Shown: positions 17,138 to 26,237 of the stretch, one piece after another
How positions within the stretch are numbered: the stretch's first letter is position 1
Layout: each line of letters begins with the position of its first letter
Source of the DNA: an uncultured Oscillospiraceae bacterium
GTDB taxonomy: Bacteria > Bacillota > Clostridia > Oscillospirales > Ruminococcaceae
Reading direction: 5' to 3'
DNA length: 64,000 nucleotides
Assembly: GCA_910589145.1 (NCBI GenBank)
Contig: CAJUSD010000007.1
Coordinates: 1 to 64,000, forward strand
Translations under genes and position numbers: made by a program
Notes under the pieces: model-generated
Seen by the model: the letters and a program-made list of their open reading frames with translations, nothing else
What the model was told of the DNA's origin: nothing
Database searches by the model: none

Positions 17138-17635
17138 ATGAAAAAAGTTGCGGTTATTATGGGCAGCGACAGCGATTTCCCCGCCGTCAAGCCCGCAGTT
17201 CTGAAACTGAGATCCTTCGGAATCCCTGTGGAGGCCCATGTCATGTCCGCCCACCGCACCCCGGAGCAGGCTGCGTCCTTTGCCGGACAAGCTAAGGAAA
17301 ATGGTTTCGGCGTGATTATCGCCGCTGCCGGGAAAGCCGCCCACCTTGCCGGGGTACTGGCAGCACACACTACCCTTCCCGTTATCGGCATACCCATTAA
17401 GTCCTCTACCTTGGACGGGCTGGATGCGCTGCTTGCTACGGTACAGATGCCTTCCGGCATCCCGGTGGCCACTGTTGCCATTGACGGCGCGGAAAATGCT
17501 GCTATTTTAGCTGCCCAGATGCTGGCACTCTCTGATGAGGAATTGTCCCGTAAGCTCTCCGACATGAAAAAGGATATGTCCCAGAAGGTCGGGGAGAAGG
17601 ATAAAAAATTACAGGAAATGATGAATGAACTTTAA
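17138..17635 (+). CDS. purE: N5-carboxyaminoimidazole ribonucleotide mutase
   Basis: This 165-residue class I PurE moves the carboxyl group of N5-CAIR to give CAIR in purine synthesis. Signature residues are present: MGSDSDFP at the start, the catalytic SAHRTPEQ (about 38), AAAGKAAHLAGVLA (about 66), and PVIGIPIKSS. No purK is in the window, although class I PurE normally works with it. First recognisable gene of the pur backbone, followed by purC after 28 bases. Confidence 0.96.
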   Translation: MKKVAVIMGSDSDFPAVKPAVLKLRSFGIPVEAHVMSAHRTPEQAASFAGQAKENGFGVIIAAAGKAAHLAGVLAAHTTLPVIGIPIKSSTLDGLDALLATVQMPSGIPVATVAIDGAENAAILAAQMLALSDEELSRKLSDMKKDMSQKVGEKDKKLQEMMNEL

Positions 17636-17663
17636 TTTTTAAGAAATGTGAGGTAAAAACAAC

Positions 17664-18374
17664 ATGGAAAAGTTAGAACAGCTCTACGAGGGAAAAGCCA
17701 AAAAGGTATTCGCCACTGAGGATCCCAACGTTGTCATTGTGGACTACAAGGACGACGCAACTGCCTTTAATGGTCTGAAAAAGGGAACTATTGTGGGAAA
17801 AGGCGTTATCAATAACAGAATGACCAACTTCATGATGCAGAAGCTGGAGGAAGCCGGAGTCCCCACCCATTTTGTCAAGCAGCTTTCCGACCGGGAAACA
17901 GCAGTGAAAAAGGTTTCCATCGTTCCCTTGGAGGTCATTGTCCGCAATATTTCTGCTGGTTCCTTCTCCAAGCGTTACGGTGTAGAGGAAGGTATTGTGT
18001 TTGACGCACCCACGATTGAATTCTCTTACAAAAACGACGACCTGGGCGACCCTCTGCTCAACGATTACCATGCAGTCGCTTTAAAGCTGGCTACCTGGGA
18101 GGAAATCAACCTGATTAAAGATTATACCTTCCGGGTAAATGACTTCCTGAAAGCCTATATGAAGGGGATCCATATTGATTTAGTGGATTTCAAGCTGGAA
18201 TTTGGCAAGACTTCCGATGGTAAAATTGTATTAGCCGATGAAATCAGCCCCGATACCTGCCGTCTGTGGGACGAGAAAACCCATGAAAAGCTGGATAAAG
18301 ACCGTTTCCGCCGGGATATGGGCAATGTCGAGGACGCTTATCAGGAGATTATGCGCCGGCTAATGGGAGAATAA
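17664..18374 (+). CDS. purC: Phosphoribosylaminoimidazole-succinocarboxamide synthase (SAICAR synthetase)
   Basis: This 236-residue enzyme has the normal length of bacterial PurC. It joins CAIR and aspartate using ATP. Motifs include LYEGKAKKVF (about 6), VDYKDDATAFNG (about 26), EVIVRNISAGSF (about 90) and the C-terminal DEISPDTCRLWD (about 191). It is co-directional with purE. The expected next gene, purF, is separated by about 720 bases of repeat DNA. Confidence 0.96.
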   Translation: MEKLEQLYEGKAKKVFATEDPNVVIVDYKDDATAFNGLKKGTIVGKGVINNRMTNFMMQKLEEAGVPTHFVKQLSDRETAVKKVSIVPLEVIVRNISAGSFSKRYGVEEGIVFDAPTIEFSYKNDDLGDPLLNDYHAVALKLATWEEINLIKDYTFRVNDFLKAYMKGIHIDLVDFKLEFGKTSDGKIVLADEISPDTCRLWDEKTHEKLDKDRFRRDMGNVEDAYQEIMRRLMGE

Positions 18375-18449
18375 TCCCCTATTCCTTGTTTGAGATTATC
18401 CATCCGTTTACTGTAATAACTAATAATTGAGCCAATTCATAAAATACAC

Positions 18450-18830
18450 AAAAAATCGGGAACTTTCTATGGGCTTTGCTGTATTAGGTGATGCAGGGGG
18501 CCCAATCCTGAGATTGGCCCAAAGGTTTGTCCAGCCTGCGGGCTGGACGAAGCGGAAGAAAAGCCCATATAGGGAATTCGTCCCCATATTCCTGCGATTA
18601 TTTCAATCTTAGCGTTCCCAAGGAACAATTTGCATGGGCTTTTTACTTAAAATTCCTGACGGTTGTCTGATGATATCGCTTTTGCTTTGACTGGTTCGGG
18701 TACTAAGGTACTTGGGGTATTTCGCGCCTGCGGGTTCAGTTCAGCAAAACTGAACTGGCGACCAAGGCGCCGGAGCAGCTCCGCTGCTCAACCCTGGACC
18801 TGCCGCTTTCGAGAAAGCGGCCAAAGCTTT
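18450..18830. repeat. Composite intergenic repeat (families C and B), copy 1
   Basis: The first part (18450-18650) contains TTGTCCAGCCTGCGGGCTGGAC, CGAAGCGGAAGAA, then AAAAGCCCATATAGGG. The last pairs with GCATGGGCTTTTT 80 bases later, giving a terminator-like close. The second part (18716-18830) is family B, with two variable stems and the tail CCAAAGCTTTT. The same order recurs at 36846-37200. Stem bases differ between copies but remain complementary, which points to selection on structure. Confidence 0.6.
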
Positions 18831-18831
18831 T

Positions 18832-18994
18832 AGAACCTGTATTCACAACCGCTGCACGCCGTCTGGCTGGTCTTTTTCCCGCCATACTGCGTCGGTTTCC
18901 CTTGCCATACGTCAGTATGGCTGCGGAAAATCTCCTTGTCTAACGAGAAAAATCCTTGTCCATCCGGCATCCCTCGGTTGTGAATACAGGTTCT
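18832..18994. mobile_element. MITE-like element with perfect 20-bp terminal inverted repeats
   Basis: The left end AGAACCTGTATTCACAACCG (18832-18851) is the exact reverse complement of the right end (18975-18994). The 163-bp element contains a further internal stem (CCATACTG...CAGTATGG) and no ORF of note. It sits inside a family B repeat, splitting the part after CCAAAGCTTTT. No transposase is in the window. A TA step borders each side, so a TA target duplication is possible. Confidence 0.8.
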
Positions 18995-19096
18995 TAATCC
19001 GGGGCAGGTTTCTGCCTGCGTTTGGTTTATGCACGCAACCGGACTTTGTACCATTTTTATATGCTCATTCTGTAATAAATTACGAGGTGAAAGAAT

Positions 19097-20542
19097 TTGT
19101 TTAACGAACTCCATGAAGAATGTGGTGTGTTCGGCATTTACGACCCGAACCAGGCCAATCATGTTACCTCCTGCACCTATACTGCCCTGTATGCTCTCCA
19201 GCACCGGGGGCAGGAAAGCTGCGGCATTGCCGTCAATAATGACGGGGTTATCGTCTCCCATAAAGATTTGGGGCTGGTGCCGGAAGTGTTTAACCAGGAA
19301 GTCCTGAACCGCCTGGGAACCGGTGAAATTTCTGTCGGCCATGTCCGTTATTCCACTACGGGCAACCATAACCGCAGCAACGCTCAGCCCTTAGTTGTTC
19401 GCCATGTAAAAGGGCCTATGGTTCTTGCCCACAACGGCAACCTGACCAATGCCTGGGAACTGCGGGAACAGCTTGAACTTTCCGGCGCGATTTTCCATTC
19501 CACCAATGACAGCGAAGTAATCTCCTATATTATCACTAAGGAACGGCTGAAAGCCAAGTCCATTGAACAGGCTGTGGAACAGGCCATGTACCAGATTAAA
19601 GGCGCTTATTCCATGGTGATTATGTCCCCCACCAAATTGATTGCAGTCCGCGACCCCAACGGTTTCCATCCCCTCTGCATTGGCAAATTGGGTGATGCAG
19701 CCATCTTCGCTTCGGAGACCTGCGCTCTGGATTCCCTGGGAGCGGAATTTGTCCGGGATGTGAAACCCGGTGAAATCGTCATTGTGGACAAAAAAGGTAT
19801 GCGCTCCATTGAGACCCACTGCGGTGGAAAAAGCTCCCTTTGCGTCTTTGAATTCGTCTACTTTGCCCGTCCTGACTCTGTTGTCGATGGGGCAAGCGTC
19901 CACAACGCCCGTTTAAGGGCAGGGGCGTTTTTGGCTTTGGAGCATCCTGTTCAGGCAGATGTGATTATTGGCGTTCCTGATTCTGGTCTTGATGCAGCTT
20001 TGGGTTTTGCCAGACAGTCTGGCATCCCCTACGGCGTAGGGTTTATTAAAAACCGCTATATTGGCAGGACCTTCATCCAGCCGACACAGGGGCAGCGGGA
20101 AAACGCGGTCAAGCTGAAGCTTAACGCGGTTAGAGCCACTGTCCAGGGCAAACGGGTTGTGATGATCGATGACTCCATCGTTCGGGGCACCACCATGAAG
20201 CGCATCGTCAGCCTGCTGCGGGAAGCCGGGGCGACCGAGGTACACATCCGCATTTCCAGCCCGCCCTTTACCAATCCCTGTTACTTTGGGACTGACATTG
20301 ACAGCAAGGACAAGCTGATCGCCTGCCGGATGTCCATTGATGAAATCCGCCAGGAACTGGGCGCAGACAGTTTGGGGTATTTGAGCATTAACAGCGTGAA
20401 GCAAATTGCCGAAAACTGCAGCCTGAATTTCTGCTCTGCGTGTTTTGACGGGGAATATCCTGCCGAAATTCCCCAAGAGACACATAAAGACAAATTTGAA
20501 AGCAGAATCAGTGAGAGCGAGGACAGAGCTCCGTTAAGTTAA
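19097..20542 (+). CDS. purF: Amidophosphoribosyltransferase
   Basis: This 481-residue PurF catalyses the first committed step, glutamine plus PRPP to phosphoribosylamine. The start is TTG, preceded by GAGGTG. A short propeptide (MFNELHEE) precedes the catalytic CGVFGIYD cysteine, which becomes the N terminus. The glutaminase domain is followed by the PRPP loop VVMIDDSIVRGTT (about 352). Cys residues in SLCVFEF and in NFCSACFDGEYP fit the Bacillus-type [4Fe-4S] enzyme. The last codons and stop lie inside the left end of an inverted-repeat element. Confidence 0.96.
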   Translation: MFNELHEECGVFGIYDPNQANHVTSCTYTALYALQHRGQESCGIAVNNDGVIVSHKDLGLVPEVFNQEVLNRLGTGEISVGHVRYSTTGNHNRSNAQPLVVRHVKGPMVLAHNGNLTNAWELREQLELSGAIFHSTNDSEVISYIITKERLKAKSIEQAVEQAMYQIKGAYSMVIMSPTKLIAVRDPNGFHPLCIGKLGDAAIFASETCALDSLGAEFVRDVKPGEIVIVDKKGMRSIETHCGGKSSLCVFEFVYFARPDSVVDGASVHNARLRAGAFLALEHPVQADVIIGVPDSGLDAALGFARQSGIPYGVGFIKNRYIGRTFIQPTQGQRENAVKLKLNAVRATVQGKRVVMIDDSIVRGTTMKRIVSLLREAGATEVHIRISSPPFTNPCYFGTDIDSKDKLIACRMSIDEIRQELGADSLGYLSINSVKQIAENCSLNFCSACFDGEYPAEIPQETHKDKFESRISESEDRAPLS

Positions 20543-20793
20543 CGTGAGTTCGACGGGGAAAAATAGGTACAAGCTTAGATTTAATGCTGTTAGAACGGTT
20601 AGGTGGGGAGTTCAGTACAACTGGCCCAAACCTCTCAGCTTCGCACGAAACTATGTTTTGCAACTCTCCGGCAACAGGTCAGCTCTGCTGATCTGAACCC
20701 CTTTTCAGGGAAGCCGTGTATAAACAAGTACTGTAACCCCTGTTTTAATGCCAAAAATTTTACCATTTTCTGTTGAACTCACGTTAAATTAAC
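20533..20793. mobile_element. MITE-like element with 22-bp terminal inverted repeats, overlapping the purF stop
   Basis: The left end GTTAAGTTAACGTGAGTTCGAC (20533-20554) and the reverse complement of the right end (20772-20793) agree at 20 of 22 positions. A related half-site (GAACTCATGTTAAAATAAC) occurs near 40416-40434. A diverged direct copy (TTAACACGGGTTCGAT) follows at 20789-20804. No coding content is seen. The purF stop codon TAA at 20540-20542 is supplied by the left end. Confidence 0.65.
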
Positions 20794-20807
20794 ACGGGTT
20801 CGATGAA

Positions 20808-21048
20808 ACAAAGGAGACAAGGAAAGAGGTTTGGAGCGCTGCTCTGCTGCGCAATCCGGCTAATCTCTCCCCTCATAAGGTTTTGGTCGCGGGCTTGTAT
20901 CTGATGAACTCGGTGCAGTGCGCGAAACACTTCCCGCAGGCAGGCTATTTTATATATCGTCGGATGTGGCAACGAGGGAATTTCGTGTATTGTACCCTTT
21001 CAGCGGAGATGAATTCGTGACCACCCCCTATTGCTTGTCTCCTTTTTA
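20808..21048. repeat. Interval bounded by a 12-bp inverted repeat
   Basis: AAAGGAGACAAG near 20810 and its complement CTTGTCTCCTTT near 21036 enclose about 215 bases with no credible gene. The interval follows directly on the preceding inverted-repeat element and ends just before the lipoprotein gene. It may be another small non-autonomous element or a long-range RNA stem. Confidence 0.4.
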
Positions 21049-21078
21049 CAATGCAGGGTTTACGTTTTGGAGGCTGAC

Positions 21079-22101
21079 ATGATGGAAAAATTTCTATCCA
21101 TTGCTTGGGCGATTATTTTACTTTCTTTGACCGGGTGCCATAGGGACGTTGAAGGTATTTCTTTCTCTTCTGAACCGTCAAAGAGCGGAGCTGAAACCGC
21201 TTTGGATTCGCCGGACCCATCCCCTGACCCGGCAGATGAAGCAGAACCAGAACAGAAGAAACCCACAGACGAAAAAAAGATTAGATTCTTTTTCCCGGGA
21301 ATCCCGAAATCATCCGCCCCGCCGGAGCTTCCGAAGGACGCCCCAAGGCTGGTAATGGCAGTCCAGGAATATTTTAGTCTGTCCGACCCCTTAAACTTGT
21401 CCTTTTTAGGTGACAGCTTTGTGGAAATCCCCTGCCTGGAAGGAACTCCGGAGAAAACCTGCGCAGATGTAAAGGCGTTGGAGGAAGATTGGGAGGAATA
21501 TAAAACGGCTCCCTATCATATCGGAAGCAAAAGAGAAATTCGTACCTTCCCCTATGTGAATTCCAAATGGGTGCAGGCTGTGGTGCATGATATTGTTTAT
21601 CCGAGTTATCTGGATTATGGCAATACCTGTTCCCTCAATTACAGTCTGGATGAAAAAAGAATTGTGACTGTGGAGGAAATGCTGGAAAGAATGTCCCTGA
21701 CGCCGGAGCTTTTTCTGGAAAAGCTTCAGCAGGCGGATTTTAACACCGTTATTCTCTTTTATTACTATGACGAGTACACACCGAGAGAGGTTGAAGTCCA
21801 AGCTTTCCAGGAACGTGAGGACGGCTCTGTTGTATTTTATCTTCGGACGCAGTTTTTGTCAGATATTGATAATATCAATGAATATCATTATCTTTTTACT
21901 TATGATACCCGCGACGGCAGTTTCTTTCAGTTCAGGGGAGACAAACCGGGATCCTTCCGGGATCCGCCCAATCTTATGGAACCATCTGTTCCAACGCTTC
22001 AATGGGAGCGGGATGCAAAAACAGAAAAGAAAGATAATATTGTAATCGGAAGCTGCTATGACATCTATGGAACAGACGCATGGATAGCCAACCTGTTCTG
22101 A
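21079..22101 (+). CDS. Lipoprotein of unknown function
   Basis: This is a 340-residue protein. The ATG at 21079 follows TGGAGG and gives a clean lipoprotein signal (MMEKFLSIAW, hydrophobic core, lipobox LSLTGC). A low-complexity acidic and proline-rich linker follows (about residues 35-75). The rest, from about residue 95, is a globular domain with many aromatic residues (VVHDIVYPSYLDYGN, VILFYYYDEYTP, EYHYLFTYDTRDGSFFQF) that I do not recognise. It should be attached to the outer face of the membrane. It sits between purF and purM, so it is probably cargo in the purine backbone. Confidence 0.75.
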   Translation: MMEKFLSIAWAIILLSLTGCHRDVEGISFSSEPSKSGAETALDSPDPSPDPADEAEPEQKKPTDEKKIRFFFPGIPKSSAPPELPKDAPRLVMAVQEYFSLSDPLNLSFLGDSFVEIPCLEGTPEKTCADVKALEEDWEEYKTAPYHIGSKREIRTFPYVNSKWVQAVVHDIVYPSYLDYGNTCSLNYSLDEKRIVTVEEMLERMSLTPELFLEKLQQADFNTVILFYYYDEYTPREVEVQAFQEREDGSVVFYLRTQFLSDIDNINEYHYLFTYDTRDGSFFQFRGDKPGSFRDPPNLMEPSVPTLQWERDAKTEKKDNIVIGSCYDIYGTDAWIANLF

Positions 22102-22360
22102 TGCGAATCATCGATTGATTGCAGAGAAATAATTTGATCCAAAAAGTCTATATATTCCATACTATTCAACTCGATTTTGGTATAATTCTAACCAGGGTTT
22201 TGTATAAATAAAAATCTCCGCCAAGTTTTTTAGCCGTGGCAATGCACAGCCGCCTCTCGGGGATCGGCCAAAAATCGAATATATATTAAGCAAATCCACA
22301 TCTGAAATTTTCGTCTGCAAATTTGCTTCCCAATTACTACTTTGACAGGAGGATTTTCCC

Positions 22361-23407
22361 ATGAGCAAAAGTTTCAGCGAAAGCTATAAGGCGGCAGGCG
22401 TTGACGTTACCGCCGGATACAAAGCAGTTGAACTGATGAAAGCCCATGTTGCCCGTACCATGACTTCCGGGGTTGTCTCTGGAATCGGAGGCTTTGGCGG
22501 TCTGTTTGAGCTGGATATGACCGGTATCCAAAAACCTGTTCTTGTCTCTGGAACTGACGGCGTAGGCACCAAGCTGAAAATAGCCTTTCTCCAAGACAAA
22601 CACGACACCGTAGGCATAGACTGCGTTGCCATGTGTGTCAACGACATTATCTGCTGCGGCGCAAAGCCCCTGTTCTTCTTGGACTATATTGCCACCGGCA
22701 AGAACTTCCCGGAAAAGATCGCGTCTATTGTCTCTGGTGTGGCAGAGGGCTGTGTCCAGTCCGGGGCGTCCCTGGTGGGCGGTGAAACCGCAGAAATGCC
22801 TGGCTTTTACCCCGAAGATGAATACGATCTGGCTGGTTTCTCTGTTGGCGTAGTTGATAAATCGAAAATTCTGGACAACACACAGATGAAACCTGGCGAC
22901 GCCATTATTTCCCTTGCCTCTTCCGGCGTACATTCCAATGGATTTTCCTTAATCCGCAAAATATTCGAGATTGATAAAACCGGAAAAGGCGGCTTGGGAA
23001 TGTACTCGGCGGAACTGGGACAGACCCTTGGGGAAACTCTTCTTATCCCCACAAAGATCTATGTAAAGCCTATGCTGTCCCTATTTGATGTGGTAACAGT
23101 CAAGGCGGTTTCTCACATCACCGGCGGCGGCTTTTACGAGAATATCCCCCGTTGTCTTCCCGAAGGAAGAAAAGCGGTCATCCAGAAGGACAAGCTGGAA
23201 GTTCCCCCTATCTTCCGCCTGATGCAGAAGGTCGGCAGCATCCCCGAACGGGATATGTTCAACACCTTCAACATGGGAACTGGTATGTGTGCAGTAGTCA
23301 GCGGCGAGGATGCAGACAAGGCGGTTTCAGTGCTGAATTCCTGCGGACAGAAAGCCTCTATCATTGGTGAAATCCAAGCGGGTGAAACCGGCGTGGAAAT
23401 CCTGTAA
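22361..23407 (+). CDS. purM: Phosphoribosylformylglycinamidine cyclo-ligase (AIR synthetase)
   Basis: This 348-residue PurM closes the imidazole ring of FGAM to AIR with ATP. Motifs are SYKAAGVDVTAG (about 7), GGFGGLFEL (about 46), VSGTDGVGTKLK (about 62), CVNDIICCGA (about 93), and AVSHITGGGF (about 247). It has AGGAGG 8 bases before the ATG. The 259 bases before it hold no gene; an imperfect stem around GCAAAT...ATTTGC is all I see. purN follows after 14 bases. Confidence 0.96.
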   Translation: MSKSFSESYKAAGVDVTAGYKAVELMKAHVARTMTSGVVSGIGGFGGLFELDMTGIQKPVLVSGTDGVGTKLKIAFLQDKHDTVGIDCVAMCVNDIICCGAKPLFFLDYIATGKNFPEKIASIVSGVAEGCVQSGASLVGGETAEMPGFYPEDEYDLAGFSVGVVDKSKILDNTQMKPGDAIISLASSGVHSNGFSLIRKIFEIDKTGKGGLGMYSAELGQTLGETLLIPTKIYVKPMLSLFDVVTVKAVSHITGGGFYENIPRCLPEGRKAVIQKDKLEVPPIFRLMQKVGSIPERDMFNTFNMGTGMCAVVSGEDADKAVSVLNSCGQKASIIGEIQAGETGVEIL

Positions 23408-23421
23408 CCGGGGGAAGCACA

Positions 23422-24039
23422 ATGGAGAAAAAGAGAATCGCCGTCCTGGTATCGGGCGGCGGGACAAATTTACAGGCGCTCTTTGACGCGCAGCAATCGA
23501 AAAAAATCGCCGGCGGGGAAATTGTGCTGGTGATTGCATCTAACTCGAAAGCTTATGCTATCCAGCGGGCAAAGGACAATAATGTTCCCGCTGTGGTGGT
23601 CAGTAAGAAGAAATACCCCAACCCGGAGGATTTTGATTCCGCTATGCTGGCGGCTTTAAGGGAATACCGGGTGGATTTGGTGGTGCTTGCCGGGTATCTG
23701 TCCTTTGTGGGCGACCAGGTGACAAAGGAATACGACCATCGGATGCTGAATATCCATCCTTCCCTGATCCCCTCCTTTTGCGGAAAGGGCTTCTATGGGC
23801 TGAAAGTCCATGAAGCCGCCCTCGCATATGGTGTGAAAGTCACCGGCGCGACAGTGCATTTTGTCAATGGGGTTTACGATGGCGGACAGATTGTTCTCCA
23901 GAAAGCAGTGGAAATCCTCCCCGGCGATACCCCCGAGGTTTTACAGCGGCGGGTGATGGAACAGGCGGAATGGCAGATACTCCCCCAGGCGGTGGAAATG
24001 TTCTGCCGGGGGGAGATTGGACCGGATACACACCTATAA
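23422..24039 (+). CDS. purN: Phosphoribosylglycinamide formyltransferase
   Basis: This 205-residue PurN formylates GAR using 10-formyl-tetrahydrofolate. Visible are the phosphate loop VSGGGTNLQAL (about 10), the catalytic NIHPSLIPSF (Asn and His, about 110), and the Asp in VNGVYDGGQIV (about 147). One difference is PSFCGKGFYG where many homologues have PAFKG-type loops; this variant is common in Clostridia. Its short spacing from purM indicates one transcript. Confidence 0.95.
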   Translation: MEKKRIAVLVSGGGTNLQALFDAQQSKKIAGGEIVLVIASNSKAYAIQRAKDNNVPAVVVSKKKYPNPEDFDSAMLAALREYRVDLVVLAGYLSFVGDQVTKEYDHRMLNIHPSLIPSFCGKGFYGLKVHEAALAYGVKVTGATVHFVNGVYDGGQIVLQKAVEILPGDTPEVLQRRVMEQAEWQILPQAVEMFCRGEIGPDTHL

Positions 24040-24210
24040 ATTGGTTGAAAGAAGGTTTGGCATTGTATAAAAATATACAGGCGCCTCCCCATATGCTTGG
24101 TTTGCTCTGTACAAAACAAAGCTGACGGCATTTGTACAGAATATCCCAAGCCAAGGGCCGTCTCACTTTGTTTTGTTTCTATCGTAAAATAAATAGAAGG
24201 AGCAAGACAA

Positions 24211-25278
24211 ATGAAATATACCTTTGAAATCACTATTGCCGGATGTGCAGTAAACTGTGGACATTGTTATGTAAACGGTGGGCCGGATAAACCTATACTG
24301 CTTTCCGATTTTGCATTTGCAGTAAACAAAATACTTCCTGTTTTGAATCGTCTTGAAGGAGATATATCCCTGACGCTTGGCAATGAAATTTTCTGTCACC
24401 CGCAGATTGCAGAAATCCTTTCCTTTTGTAATGTAACCTGTAAGGAATATACTTCTTATGAAAATTTTGCAGTTCCAACAACCGGAATAGCGCTGATAAA
24501 CCGTCAGGATAAAGATAACATATTATCCGCTTTGCATGATGCAGAGACAAAGCGTTTTATGCTTGCCGTCCATGGGGGGCGGCAGCGGCATAATCAAATT
24601 GTGCAAAATACTGCTGCCTATGACGATCTTTTTCAGACAGTTGAGTTTCTTCGCAGCCGTGGATTTGGAATTCTTTTCAATTTAATGGTAAGCAAAGCCT
24701 TAGCACAGGATTTTGACGAAATTCTATATAAAATTGCTCAATATCCAGAAGAAAAAGCCCGCCTGACAGTTCCGTTGTATGTCCCAACGCCAAGGATGAA
24801 GAATTATCAAGCATTAAGAGCAGATGTCAATGATTGCATTCAAATATGCCATACAGCAGAACAATATGGAATCAATACGGCTGTACTTTGGGAGTGCCTT
24901 CAAAACCATTGTGAAAAAGCTGTGGTTGAGCGGGTAATGCAGGACGGGTTTGATTCTCCCTCCTATTTTGCGCAGTCTCCTGAATGGGCCTTTTTCCATA
25001 TTACCCAGAACCTGGACTTTTATTATGGGAATGTGGGGGCCCATACGGAATACCTTGGAAACTTTTACAGGATGGATGAGGAAGAAATATATCGTTCCAT
25101 AGTTGAAAAGCCATCCAATTATAATTACACTGCAATATATCCAAAGGAAGTCTGGGACACATTGGAACAGAAAATCGCCAATCTGCCGGAAAGAACTTCA
25201 AATCTGGTTTATCCCTCAAACGAAGATTGCTTTTATGCTTTACTGGACGAGCTGGAAATTCAAAATTTACTGATATAA
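24211..25278 (+). CDS. Radical SAM-like protein of unknown function
   Basis: This 355-residue protein begins with a cysteine cluster C-x3-C-x2-C (AGCAVNCGHCYVNGG, about residues 11-25), which matches the radical SAM [4Fe-4S] motif. ISLTLGNEIFCHP (about 50) may be the equivalent of the second strand. The C-terminal half has no obvious extra Fe-S or SPASM cluster. I cannot name a substrate. The ATG has AAGGAGCAAG upstream. It lies 171 bases after purN; that gap contains an imperfect hairpin around CTGTACAAA...TTTGTACAG (about 24098-24160). Confidence 0.75.
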   Translation: MKYTFEITIAGCAVNCGHCYVNGGPDKPILLSDFAFAVNKILPVLNRLEGDISLTLGNEIFCHPQIAEILSFCNVTCKEYTSYENFAVPTTGIALINRQDKDNILSALHDAETKRFMLAVHGGRQRHNQIVQNTAAYDDLFQTVEFLRSRGFGILFNLMVSKALAQDFDEILYKIAQYPEEKARLTVPLYVPTPRMKNYQALRADVNDCIQICHTAEQYGINTAVLWECLQNHCEKAVVERVMQDGFDSPSYFAQSPEWAFFHITQNLDFYYGNVGAHTEYLGNFYRMDEEEIYRSIVEKPSNYNYTAIYPKEVWDTLEQKIANLPERTSNLVYPSNEDCFYALLDELEIQNLLI

Positions 25279-25333
25279 TATAGTCCAAATATACACAAGA
25301 GCATAGTATAATGATAGAAAGCAGAGGATAAGT

Positions 25334-26188
25334 GTGTTTACAAAGGAACAGCGTGAGCGGGATCATCAAAAAGATTTAGAGCGTCTGCGGCTTCTCCGGC
25401 CTATGGACGACGATTTTATGAGATGCCTTTTTAAGGATAATATCCCATTGGCAGAATTTGTATTGAGGATTTTCGTTGAAAGGTCAGATTTGGTCATCGT
25501 AAAATGCCAGACGCAAAAAGATATGAAGCGGCTGGTGGGTGCTTGTTCCCTCTGCCTGGACGCTTATGGGGAGGATTCCGAGGATAAAAAGTATGATATG
25601 GAAGTGCAGCGTGCAGATAAGGGTTCAGAACCTCAAAGGGCGAGGTATCATTCCAGTGTGATGGATGTGGAAAATTTGGATGCTGGGCAGGATTTTACCG
25701 CATTGCCGGAAACATATACGATTTTCATTACGGAAAAGGATTTTTTCGGGGAAGGAAAACCAATCTATCATATAGAGAGGGTTAATCTTGATACCGGCAA
25801 ACCTTTTAATGATGGCGAACACATCGTCTATATCAACGGCGAATACCGCGGAGACTCCGATATTGGAAAGCTAATGCATGATTTTAACTGTTCCAATCCC
25901 GATCAGATGAATTTTAAGATTATGGCGGATGCCACACGATATTTAAAGGAAAACCCGAAAGGAGTGGGCCAAGTGTGTAAGATTATGGAAGAAATGCGGG
26001 AAGCATCTTGGCAGGAGGGCAAAATTGAAGGTAAAATTGAGGGTAAAATTGAAGGTGCAAACGAGGAAAAAAAGAACACTGTCCTTCGGATGCTGGCCAG
26101 CGGTTCACTGCCTTTGGAAAGAATTGCTGAGTTTTCCGGGCTTTCCCTGGATGAAGTGAAGAAACTGAGTGAAGGCAGGACTGCATAA
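25334..26188 (+). CDS. Rpn-family PD-(D/E)XK nuclease / transposase-like protein
   Basis: This 284-residue protein matches the Rpn (recombination-promoting nuclease) or PD-(D/E)XK family transposase group: MRCLFKDNIPLAEFVLRIF near the N terminus, YDMEVQRAD (about 85, the E-x-Q active-site strand), ARYHSSVMDVENLDAG (about 100), and a C-terminal repeat-rich tail. The start is GTG. The tail holds three 12-bp repeats encoding KIEG, then a helix (LERIAEFSGLSLDEVKKL). It lies between purine genes and is probably mobile or formerly mobile cargo. Confidence 0.82.
   Translation: MFTKEQRERDHQKDLERLRLLRPMDDDFMRCLFKDNIPLAEFVLRIFVERSDLVIVKCQTQKDMKRLVGACSLCLDAYGEDSEDKKYDMEVQRADKGSEPQRARYHSSVMDVENLDAGQDFTALPETYTIFITEKDFFGEGKPIYHIERVNLDTGKPFNDGEHIVYINGEYRGDSDIGKLMHDFNCSNPDQMNFKIMADATRYLKENPKGVGQVCKIMEEMREASWQEGKIEGKIEGKIEGANEEKKNTVLRMLASGSLPLERIAEFSGLSLDEVKKLSEGRTA
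26021..26056 (+). repeat. Three tandem 12-bp repeats inside the Rpn-like gene
   Basis: AAAATTGARGGT occurs three times in tandem and encodes (K/KI)EG units. A change in copy number keeps the frame, so tail length could vary between strains. Confidence 0.8.
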
Positions 26189-26237
26189 CATTTAGTCATG
26201 TGTCAAATAAATATTTCTAGCAAAAAGGAGTTTGTTT

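Noticed and set aside
17000..17140. Purine or PRPP riboswitch upstream of purE
   Set aside because: None of the conserved aptamer segments could be found; the gap is only 41 bases.
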